Assembly (NCBI GenBank): GCA_022072225.1
Contig: JAJVIC010000009.1
Coordinates: forward strand, 91,736-155,735
Length of the DNA stretch: 64,000 nt
Source of the DNA: Bacteroidia bacterium
GTDB taxonomy: Bacteria; Bacteroidota; Bacteroidia; SXHM01
Reading direction: 5' to 3'
The notes under the pieces were generated by a model. The model worked only from the letters and a program-made list of their open reading frames with translations, had not been told where the DNA came from and searched no databases. Below are positions 49,982 to 57,704 of this stretch, piece after piece. Position 1 is the first letter of the stretch. Each line of letters begins with the position of its first letter. The position numbers and the translations under genes are program-made.

Positions 49982-51316
49982 GTGAAAAAAATTCTTCTCA
50001 TCGGTGCCGGGCGTTCTTCGGCAAGTCTTGTCAATTACCTCTTGCAAAATGCAGCATCGCACAACTGGCATTTGCGTGTAGGCGACCTCTCGCTTGAAAT
50101 GGCACAAGAAAAAATTCACGGCAATGCCCGCGCCTCTGCTTTTGCCTTTGACATAAAAAATCAGCAACAGCGTGCCAACGAAATAAGCCAGGCCGATATT
50201 GTAATTTCCATGTTACCTGCCTTTATGCACGGACTGGTAGCGAAAGACTGTCTGCGTTTCAAAAAGAATTTGGTTACCGCTTCGTATGTCAACGAAGAGA
50301 TGCAGGCAATGGACAAAGATGTGCGTGAAGCCGGTTTGCTTTTCCTCAACGAAATTGGTCTCGACCCCGGGCTTGACCATCTTTCGGCCATGCAGATATT
50401 GGACGAGATACGCGGTGAAGGCGCAAAAATGTTGGGCTTCGAATCATTTTGCGGAGGCTTGGTGGCACCCGAAAACGACAACAATCCCTGGAACTATAAA
50501 TTTACCTGGAACCCCCGCAACGTAGTGTTGGCAGGGCAGGGCGGAGCAGTGAAGTTTGTTCAGGAAGGGCAATACAAATACATACCCTACCAAAAACTTT
50601 TTCGCAGAACCGAAATCATAGAAATAGAAGGCTACGGCCGTTTTGAAGGCTATGCCAACCGCGATTCATTAAAGTACCGCAGCGTTTACAGACTCGAAGA
50701 TATTCGTACCATCTATCGCGGAACCCTGCGCAGGGTAGGCTTTTGCCGCGCATGGGATGTATTTGTGCAATTAGGCGCCACCGATGACTCTTATATAATG
50801 GAAGGCAGCGAAACCATGACCCACCGCCAGTTTATCAACTCCTTTCTTGCCTACAACCTGCACGATTCGGTAGAGATAAAACTCATGCACTACCTGCACA
50901 TTGACCAGGACAGCGAACTGATGGAAAAACTGAAATGGCTCGGCATTTTCGACAATACCAAAGTAGGCTTGAAAGATGCTACTCCTGCTCAAATTTTGCA
51001 AAGCATTTTAGAAAAGAAGTGGAGTCTTGACGAGGGCGACAGAGATATGATTGTGATGTGGCATAAGTTCAATTACGAGCTGAATGGCAAACTTCACCAA
51101 CGCGAAAGTTCGTTGGTAGTACTGGGCGATGATGCCCACCACACCGCCATGGCAAAAACAGTCGGATTGCCTTTGGGCATTGCAACCCGCTTAATATTGG
51201 AAGGCAAAATAAATCTTACAGGTGTAATTATTCCCATCCACAAACAGATTTATGAACCCGTGCTGAAAGAGTTGACGCAATTCGGGATAAACTTTAAAGA
51301 GAAAATAACAGTATAA
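49982..51316 (+). CDS. Saccharopine dehydrogenase family protein
   Basis: A 444-residue cytoplasmic oxidoreductase. GTG at 49982 gives MKKILLIGAGRSSASLVNYLL, an N-terminal Rossmann motif (GAGRSS). It is followed by ADIVISMLPAFMHGLVAKDCLRFKKNLVTASYV, EAGLLFLNEIGLDPGLDHLSAMQILDEI, FCGGLVAPENDNNPWNYKFTWNPRNVVLAGQGGAVKF, which matches the LYS9-type saccharopine reductase / dehydrogenase family. It may act in lysine metabolism, but no partner gene is adjacent. The start is fixed by the Rossmann motif, and an ATG does not exist upstream. Confidence 0.85.
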   Translation: MKKILLIGAGRSSASLVNYLLQNAASHNWHLRVGDLSLEMAQEKIHGNARASAFAFDIKNQQQRANEISQADIVISMLPAFMHGLVAKDCLRFKKNLVTASYVNEEMQAMDKDVREAGLLFLNEIGLDPGLDHLSAMQILDEIRGEGAKMLGFESFCGGLVAPENDNNPWNYKFTWNPRNVVLAGQGGAVKFVQEGQYKYIPYQKLFRRTEIIEIEGYGRFEGYANRDSLKYRSVYRLEDIRTIYRGTLRRVGFCRAWDVFVQLGATDDSYIMEGSETMTHRQFINSFLAYNLHDSVEIKLMHYLHIDQDSELMEKLKWLGIFDNTKVGLKDATPAQILQSILEKKWSLDEGDRDMIVMWHKFNYELNGKLHQRESSLVVLGDDAHHTAMAKTVGLPLGIATRLILEGKINLTGVIIPIHKQIYEPVLKELTQFGINFKEKITV

Positions 51317-51318
51317 AT

Positions 51319-51387
51319 TCACCGCAGAGGCGCAAAGACGCAGAGAAAGTAAAAGTTAAATCTTAGCGCCTCTCCGTCTCTGCGGTA
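51319..51387. repeat. Palindromic repeat (ACCGCAGAG.CGC / GCG.CTCTGCGGT)
   Basis: ACCGCAGAGGCGCAAAGACG near 51320 is mirrored by GCGCCTCTCCGTCTCTGCGG ending at 51385. I recognise the ACCGCAGAGACGC word as a frequent dispersed repeat. It occupies the gap between the saccharopine-type gene and coaD. Confidence 0.72.
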
Positions 51388-51398
51388 AAATAGACACC

Positions 51399-51863
51399 AT
51401 GAAAACAGCCATCTTCCCCGGTTCATTCGACCCCATTACCAAAGGCCATCAGGATATTGTTTTGCGAGCACTTCCGCTCTTTGATAAAATAATTATTGCG
51501 GTGGGAAAAAACACGAGCAAGAAATATATGTACTCGCAGGAACAGCGTGTGAAATGGATAAAAGCCGTGTTTGCCAAACACAAAAAAGTTAGTGTTGAAG
51601 CATTTGATGGCCTAACCGTTGACTTCTGCAACAAAGTAAAGGCAAGCTATATTCTGCGTGGCCTCCGCACCTCTGCCGACTTTGAGTTTGAGCGCAGCAT
51701 AGGACAGATAAACAAAACCATGCAGCCCGGAATTGAAACCATATTCCTGCTCACTTCGCCCGAGCTCAGCGCAATCAATTCAACCATTGTGCGTGATATC
51801 GTTATTAATAATGGCGATGCCCGCCAGTTTGTTCCTAAAGAAGTTAACCTGAAGGTGAAGTAA
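51399..51863 (+). CDS. coaD: Phosphopantetheine adenylyltransferase CoaD
   Basis: CoaD makes dephospho-CoA from 4'-phosphopantetheine and ATP. The 154-residue length is normal. Motifs are PGSFDPITKGHQDIV with the nucleotidyltransferase GH (about residues 7-21), YMYSQEQRVKW, ASYILRGLRTSADFEFE, and the C-terminal LLTSPELSAINSTIVRDI (INSTIVR, the usual ISSTxVR). The TAA stop is followed directly by the ATG of the redoxin gene, so the two are probably translated together. Confidence 0.95.
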   Translation: MKTAIFPGSFDPITKGHQDIVLRALPLFDKIIIAVGKNTSKKYMYSQEQRVKWIKAVFAKHKKVSVEAFDGLTVDFCNKVKASYILRGLRTSADFEFERSIGQINKTMQPGIETIFLLTSPELSAINSTIVRDIVINNGDARQFVPKEVNLKVK

Positions 51864-53258
51864 ATGCGCGCACTGCTCACTGCCTACTGCCTACTGCTTA
51901 CTGCCTACTTTTCACAAGCCGGCCCCTCCCTCATTCAGGGAACAGCCACCGATTACAAAGGTAAGTTTGTACGCCTCTATGTCTATGACGATTATATTAC
52001 CTACACCGAAAAAGAACTGAGTGAAACCCGCGTTGGTCTTGACGGTAAGTTTGAACTTTGGTTTACTGTTACCGAAACGCAGTATGCCTTTATCCGCATT
52101 GATAATGAGATTATGGATATTTATGTGGAGAAAGACAAGAAGTACAAACTTGATTTTCCTCCGCCAACCAAGAACAAGGGTGCTACCAATCCACTCAGCG
52201 AGCGTAACTACCGCAAATTGCGTATGCTCGAAACTGACAGCACTTCGCTGAACCTCGCCATTCTGAAGTTCAATAAACTGTATGACGACTTTCTGTTAGC
52301 TAACAAAGAACTGCTGGTGCGCAGGGGTTTGAACGATAAGAAACTGCTGCACGACCGGATTACCGCTTTCCGCGACCGCATAGGCGAGGAGTTTTCTTTT
52401 GTTCAGAGCGATTACCTGCGTGCGCATATTCTTTATTCCATTGCCCAGCTTGAAATGACCACCATGAAGGGTGAGGATAAATTATTTACTGATTACCTTG
52501 AAAAGCCCCTGCTGGAAAAGAATTATGAATACATGCGTTTCTTTCACCAGTATTTTGAGAAACACCTGGATATATTTCGCCTGAGCGAAAAGGGCAGAGG
52601 TTTTGCCGATGCGGTAAACAAATTCTCAGGGCTCGAAAAAGTAAACGAAATACTGAATGGAGATGATAAACTGCGCAACAAAATTCTGCGTGAGGCAGTG
52701 CTGATTGATGGACTTATTCAACTTTATAATAATCCTGATTTTAAAAAAGATAAAATTGCTAAAGTGCTTGAAGCACTATCTGTTCAGGCTTCAACACCTT
52801 ACCTGAAAACTGCGGCAGCCAATGCCCTGGTTATGCTTACCCGAAACCAACCCGGAACGCTTGCTCCTGATTTTGAGGTACGCAGCCATAATAACCAGAT
52901 AACGCGTTTGAAGGATTTTGAGGGCAAATATGTCTACCTTCAGTTTACCGATGTAAGTTGTCTGCCTTGCAACTCAGAAACCAAAACACTTGCCGACCTT
53001 TATGCAAAATATGGCAGCAAGGTGCAGTTTGTTACCATTACCATCAACAACGACTTTGAAGAAACCCGCGACTTTGTAAAACGAAACGGCTATAACTGGA
53101 CTTTTCTGATAGCAGGTGATAACCACAAGGTGCTGGAAGACTACAATGTAAAATCAGTACCCGAGTATTTCTTTATTGGTCCAACGGGTAAGTTTGTGCA
53201 ATCACCCGCCATTCGCCCCGACAGAGGAATTGACCGCACTTTCTTTGATTTGAAGTAA
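51864..53258 (+). CDS. Exported thioredoxin-like (TlpA/ResA-type) protein
   Basis: A 464-residue periplasmic protein. The signal peptide (MRALLTAYCLLLTAYFSQA) is encoded by tandem ACTGCCTACTGC-type words (51878-51910). The first 330 residues hold no known catalytic motif (a DUF4369-like beta part LIQGTATDYKGKFVRLYVYDDYITY, then helices). The C-terminal 140 residues form a redoxin domain (PGTLAPDFEVRSHNNQITRLKDFEGKYVYLQFTDVSCLPCNSE) with the active-site C-L-P-C and the cis-Pro region VKSVPEYFFIGPTGK. It probably acts in disulfide reduction or resistance to oxidative damage. It directly abuts coaD. Confidence 0.85.
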   Translation: MRALLTAYCLLLTAYFSQAGPSLIQGTATDYKGKFVRLYVYDDYITYTEKELSETRVGLDGKFELWFTVTETQYAFIRIDNEIMDIYVEKDKKYKLDFPPPTKNKGATNPLSERNYRKLRMLETDSTSLNLAILKFNKLYDDFLLANKELLVRRGLNDKKLLHDRITAFRDRIGEEFSFVQSDYLRAHILYSIAQLEMTTMKGEDKLFTDYLEKPLLEKNYEYMRFFHQYFEKHLDIFRLSEKGRGFADAVNKFSGLEKVNEILNGDDKLRNKILREAVLIDGLIQLYNNPDFKKDKIAKVLEALSVQASTPYLKTAAANALVMLTRNQPGTLAPDFEVRSHNNQITRLKDFEGKYVYLQFTDVSCLPCNSETKTLADLYAKYGSKVQFVTITINNDFEETRDFVKRNGYNWTFLIAGDNHKVLEDYNVKSVPEYFFIGPTGKFVQSPAIRPDRGIDRTFFDLK

Positions 53259-53261
53259 GGT

Positions 53262-53336
53262 AGCCCCACCCGGCCTCCCCAAAGGGGAGGTGAGTTATTC
53301 GTCACTCTCCCCTTTTGGGAGAGATGGAGAGGGGCG
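53262..53336. repeat. Double CTCCCC/GGGGAG palindrome between convergent genes
   Basis: CCTCCCCAAAGGGGAGG (53274-53290) and CTCTCCCCTTTTGGGAGAG (53305-53323) are two hairpins of the family seen at 40871, 44392 and 49219. The second lies inside the 3' end of gtrA. Confidence 0.82.
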
Positions 53337-53777
53337 GAACACCCACACCTTCTGCCCCGTAAAGTTAAGCACAGCACTCATTCCCGTTGCGCCTACAAAA
53401 GCAATCAGGTATTTGTTGGGCAGGTCAATAATATGGCTGTAGTTGTGAAGCACAAAAAGCAGAAAGGTATTGGTAGCCACATTTACCAACATAGAAGTGC
53501 CGTAAAGCAACATAAACTTGGCAAAGCGAGTGTTGCTCTTGTCGCGTTTGCGCCAGGTCCATAGCTTGTTGAGGTTGTAAGTAACAAAGGTGCCGCACAT
53601 AAACGAAATGGTTTTTGAAACCACCTCGGGGGCAATCATCTCCTTAAAACTCTCGGGAAAAGAATTGAGCAGCACATAGTAAATAGCCATATCCACAAAC
53701 ACGGCAAGAAACCCAATCAAGCCAAACTTGATAATCTGCTTCTTGAACTCAGAAAGGTTTTTGGCTTGTTTGTACAT
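53295..53777 (-). CDS. GtrA family membrane protein
   Basis: A 160-residue membrane protein with four hydrophobic segments, from the ATG at 53777 (MYKQAKNLSEFKKQIIKFGLIGFLAVFVDMAIYYVLL). The conserved SFMCGTFVTYNLNKLWTWRKR and FVGATGMSAVLNFTGQKVWVF motifs identify GtrA/DPMS-associated proteins, which take part in flipping or modifying lipid-linked sugars. The longer in-frame start at 53822 is less likely because a TAnnTTTG box lies between. The C-terminal RPSPSLPKGESDE is encoded by a dispersed repeat. No glycosyltransferase is adjacent, so its partner is unknown. Confidence 0.85.
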   Translation of the reverse strand: MYKQAKNLSEFKKQIIKFGLIGFLAVFVDMAIYYVLLNSFPESFKEMIAPEVVSKTISFMCGTFVTYNLNKLWTWRKRDKSNTRFAKFMLLYGTSMLVNVATNTFLLFVLHNYSHIIDLPNKYLIAFVGATGMSAVLNFTGQKVWVFRPSPSLPKGESDE

Positions 53778-53786
53778 GTGCGGTTG

Positions 53787-53794
53787 CAAACATA
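53787..53794 (-). promoter_or_regulatory. -7 element for gtrA
   Basis: On the minus strand TATGTTTG (53794-53787) fits TAnnTTTG and ends 9 bp before the ATG at 53777. This favours that start. Confidence 0.4.
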
Positions 53795-53999
53795 CGCCAA
53801 AATAGGACGAATAAAAAGGCAAAGATATATTTGTGCCTGTTGCTACTGTTATACAGGTACGAAAGGTGAAAATTATAAGGCAAAATAGTATATTAAAACT
53901 GCCGGTTGCAGAAAGTTAGAAACTTAAGTTTGTTAAAAAATTTGTATTGAACCTCATGCAGTTTTGCCCTTACTTTGCATAACGATAAATTAATGTGTC

Positions 54000-56900
54000 A
54001 TGAAACGAATTATACTTTTCTGTTTTATCCTTGCTGCTCTTAGCCTGCATGTTAATGCTCAGGTTAATGGTATATTGTTGGACCCTACCAACAGTTTAAC
54101 CAAAGATGCGTCTGCCGTTCTGGATGTTTCATCACTCAGTTCAACAGGGCCCAATGTGTATGGCGGTTTTCTTCCTCCACGTGTGGCACTTACTGCTACT
54201 AACGCAGCCGGTCCTATTACTTCACCTGCTACCGCTTTGCTTATTTACAATACAGCAACAGCCGGAGTTGCTCCTAACAATGTCATTCCAGGATATTATT
54301 ACAATGCTGGTACTACCGGTACACCCAATTGGGTAAGGCTTTCGGCAGGTACAGCTTTAGGCTATATCGAAAACCAAAATACTGCACCTCAAACGGCCGA
54401 CTATTACATAAGCGGATCAGGTAGAGCTAATAACTTTCTTTCATCTAATGGTACTGCTGCTGTTCCTGCTTATGGCTTTGCTTCGCAAACCAATACAGGC
54501 GTATACCTTGCCGGAGCCAGTGACTGGCGTGTGACCATAGCCGGGACCTGGCGTTTCAGGGTAGGTGCAGGTTATGCTCAAATCAACGGAACTGTGCGCC
54601 CCTCTGATGGCACAGTTGCCTTGCCGGCTTATACTTTTTCGGCAGAAACTGATGTAGGTATGTGGAGGCCGGGAGCAGATATCCTTGCTTTTAGCACAGC
54701 AGCAACTGAGCGTATGCGGATTGATAATGTTGGGGGTGTAGGTATCGGAACAACTTCTGTGCCTGCTGAAACTAAACTGGTCTTGGGTAGCGTAGATGGA
54801 GCCAATGAAGGCGGACAGCTGCAGCTTAATCCTGCCGGAGCCAATACTAGCGCTTATTTTCTGGATGTTTACGGCAACGCTTTCCGTATCATGAGGGGAA
54901 CAACTGCTTCCAGTTCAACTGTAAATATAGGCATTGAAAGCAACGGCAATGTTAATATAGGTACAGCCATTGCTGCAGATCGCTTTACCGTTGGCAACTC
55001 TAATGAGTTCAGAGTTTCTTCAACCGGTGATCTGGTGCGAATTGACAATGTGGTGTATGATTGGCCTGCGGCTAATGCTTCGGGAGCTTTGTTAAATAAC
55101 GGCAGCGGAACATTAAGTTGGGGGAATGGTAGTAGTCTGTTTACTGCAGGAACAGGGTTAAGTTGGAGCGGAAATACCCTGAACAGTTTGTGGACAGCAA
55201 ACGGAACTCATATTTACAATAATAATACAGCTAATGTGGGAATAGGTTCGGCAACTCCCGGTGAAAAACTTGATGTAGTTGGTAATATACGTAGCAGCAA
55301 CATGGTAAGTCTTACTTCGGGTGTCGGCAAAGGTTACCGCTTTTGGGACAGCGACAGCTATAAAATACACATGGGTAATACAGCGGAGTATATGTATGGA
55401 CCCGTTACGGATTACAGCATAAAAATGAATATGAGCAATAATGTAGGAAGGGGATGGACTTGGGGTGTTGCAGGGGCTACTCCTGTGGCAGCCTTAAATA
55501 CTCTCGGAAATATGCAGGTGGCTGCTGATATGACTGCTGTTGGCAATTTTTACGGCCGCTCGGTTGATGCCCAGTATTCCAATATTTACCGCATGGGCGG
55601 CATATACTTTACTTGGGATAGTGACACTTATGGAACTAATACGCATCATTCTATTCGTTCAACTTACGGTGATACTTACGGTGATGAGCTTACCATGAAT
55701 TCATTCAACAATATCCGTTTTAATATTGATGCCAACAGCAATGACGCAACCTCATATTGGGAGGTAGGCCATCATACTACCGATGTGGCTAATATTCTTT
55801 TGCGCCTTGAAAGTCCTTCGGGTAACCTTGGTATAGGTACTACCACCCCTGCCGAAAAACTGCATGTAATAGGCAATACCCGTGTAAGCAACCTTGCCGG
55901 AACCGGCAACCGCCCCGTGTATGCCGATGCAAATGGAACCTTAACCATTACTCCATTCACTCCTTTTACTCGCGTTGATCCTTTGTATGTAAGAGGTACC
56001 GGGCTTAATAACAGTGCCAACCGTGTACTCAGAATAGGTAATACCGAGGTGTATAATACCACCGGAGGAAGAGGTTTAAGGCTTACCATTATTACCAAGG
56101 CTACCCATGCAGTAGTTTCCACTACTGATTATGATACTTATGGAGACGCAACTGCTTCCAATAATCTTGCCGCTGCTCTCAATGGCATTACCAATTCACA
56201 GATTGGTGTGCTTACCAGTTACGATGCATGGGAGGGTGCTATTACTACCAATCTGCGCAATGCTTTTCAGCGCCTGGGTTTATACAAGGCTCTGATGACC
56301 ACTGTGGGTGCTTCGCGCAGGCCTTATGCCGCTATTTTTGAGGCTTCGTCCAATTCGGGTGTGCCCTCGGTTTCGGCTGTGGAAATTGAGCACAGCGACA
56401 ATGGCAACCAGCCTTATGCCGAACTACGCGGCCATCTTATTGATGGCTCTTATGTAGCAGCTTCGCAGGTGCCTTCGGGGCTTTCTACTCCTACCGGCTC
56501 ATTTGCTGTAGGTGTTAATGAAAGCGGAAATGTGGGTATAGGAGGTAACTCACCTGCAGTGAAACTTGCTGTTGGCAGCAACGGAACAAACGTTTATAAC
56601 ACTGATGTTTGGGTAGAAAACAACATACACGTTCAGGGTAACGAAGGTCTTACTCAGGGTGGCAGAGGCCGCCTGAGAGTGGGAACTGCCTGGAACTATG
56701 TTGGTATGTATGCCGACAATTCATCAACCGGTGTGGCTAATGATCTGGTGCTAGGTGCCGGGTCGGGTATAGTGCGCATAGGCTCTAATGGTGGTTCGGG
56801 TCAGCACCTGCGTTGGTCTAACTCCTTGCTCAGAGATGATCAGGGCGGCTCTGTTGAACTGGGTGCGCAAAGTGGTGTTGCCGGTACTGGTACGCCTTAT

Positions 56901-57611
56901 ATTGACTTTCACGTAAACTCGGGTTATGCGCGTGATTATGACCTGCGTTTAATAGCTCAAACGGATGGTTACGGGCCGGTGCTAACCATGTACAGCTATG
57001 AAGGCAACACGCATTACCGCTATCTTGACCTTGACTGGATTGGCGGATACGATTGTTGGGCCGATGTATCGGCATGGCGCTATTATGCCAACGACTGGAA
57101 CAACCTGTATGATGACTTATATAACGACCTTGACCTGATTGACAACATTAAACCTACCCGCAAGTATGACCCTAAGGCAAAGGTGGAGAATGTTACCAAT
57201 GATCCTTCAACTGTTCCTCAGTTTTTGGGCACTTACGCGCAGGATAATCCTGATAAATTTTTATACGATATCAACCGTGTTTCATGGTTCTCCATTGGTG
57301 CTATCCGCCAACTGAGGCAGGAGGGCAAAACTCGTGAACAAATGCTCTTAGACCGCATTGAGCGTCTGGAAAGCATGATTGAGAAACTTACCGGCACCCA
57401 ACTGGAGGAGCTTAGCTTTAAGAACAGTATTACTGTTCACAAGGGGCTCAACAATTTTGTGGTCATTGATGCCCGCATCAAGCAGGGCGACAAGGTGGTG
57501 GTTTCGGGGCTTTCGGATTTTGAGGTAAAGGATGTGCGTAACGGCAGTTTTGAGCTGGTGTTTAACCAACCGCTGTCTGCTGATGCAACTATTACCTATA
57601 CTACCGAGTAG
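54000..57611 (+). CDS. Giant secreted fibre-like protein with coiled-coil/ICA-like C-terminus
   Basis: A 1203-residue exported protein with signal peptide MKRIILFCFILAALSLHVNAQ. The body is built of beta-rich repeats of the phage tail-fibre style: [67 protein letters not shown], alternating with Gly/Asn-rich stretches. The C-terminal 170 residues contain YNDLDLIDNIKPTRKYDPKAKVENV, FLGTYAQDNPDKFLYDINRVSWFSIGAIRQLRQEG, then a coiled coil (MLLDRIERLESMIEKLTG) and a final beta domain. The IKPTRKYDP..WFSIGAIRQL part resembles the S74-type intramolecular chaperone, which trims trimeric fibres. I infer a trimeric surface adhesin. No T9SS sorting domain is visible. Confidence 0.8.
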   Translation: MKRIILFCFILAALSLHVNAQVNGILLDPTNSLTKDASAVLDVSSLSSTGPNVYGGFLPPRVALTATNAAGPITSPATALLIYNTATAGVAPNNVIPGYYYNAGTTGTPNWVRLSAGTALGYIENQNTAPQTADYYISGSGRANNFLSSNGTAAVPAYGFASQTNTGVYLAGASDWRVTIAGTWRFRVGAGYAQINGTVRPSDGTVALPAYTFSAETDVGMWRPGADILAFSTAATERMRIDNVGGVGIGTTSVPAETKLVLGSVDGANEGGQLQLNPAGANTSAYFLDVYGNAFRIMRGTTASSSTVNIGIESNGNVNIGTAIAADRFTVGNSNEFRVSSTGDLVRIDNVVYDWPAANASGALLNNGSGTLSWGNGSSLFTAGTGLSWSGNTLNSLWTANGTHIYNNNTANVGIGSATPGEKLDVVGNIRSSNMVSLTSGVGKGYRFWDSDSYKIHMGNTAEYMYGPVTDYSIKMNMSNNVGRGWTWGVAGATPVAALNTLGNMQVAADMTAVGNFYGRSVDAQYSNIYRMGGIYFTWDSDTYGTNTHHSIRSTYGDTYGDELTMNSFNNIRFNIDANSNDATSYWEVGHHTTDVANILLRLESPSGNLGIGTTTPAEKLHVIGNTRVSNLAGTGNRPVYADANGTLTITPFTPFTRVDPLYVRGTGLNNSANRVLRIGNTEVYNTTGGRGLRLTIITKATHAVVSTTDYDTYGDATASNNLAAALNGITNSQIGVLTSYDAWEGAITTNLRNAFQRLGLYKALMTTVGASRRPYAAIFEASSNSGVPSVSAVEIEHSDNGNQPYAELRGHLIDGSYVAASQVPSGLSTPTGSFAVGVNESGNVGIGGNSPAVKLAVGSNGTNVYNTDVWVENNIHVQGNEGLTQGGRGRLRVGTAWNYVGMYADNSSTGVANDLVLGAGSGIVRIGSNGGSGQHLRWSNSLLRDDQGGSVELGAQSGVAGTGTPYIDFHVNSGYARDYDLRLIAQTDGYGPVLTMYSYEGNTHYRYLDLDWIGGYDCWADVSAWRYYANDWNNLYDDLYNDLDLIDNIKPTRKYDPKAKVENVTNDPSTVPQFLGTYAQDNPDKFLYDINRVSWFSIGAIRQLRQEGKTREQMLLDRIERLESMIEKLTGTQLEELSFKNSITVHKGLNNFVVIDARIKQGDKVVVSGLSDFEVKDVRNGSFELVFNQPLSADATITYTTE

Positions 57612-57704
57612 CCGGTCGGGTTTGTTTGTAGTTCTGATTTAAATCAGGGCTATTGTTTTGTGTGCAAAAATGCTTTTCTTTTGCACAACCTAACAACCAA
57701 CCCC

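Noticed and set aside
57660..57704. GTG start adding 15 residues to collagen-like protein 1
   Set aside because: The added residues ([15 protein letters not shown]) precede a complete signal peptide that begins with its own ATG at 57705.
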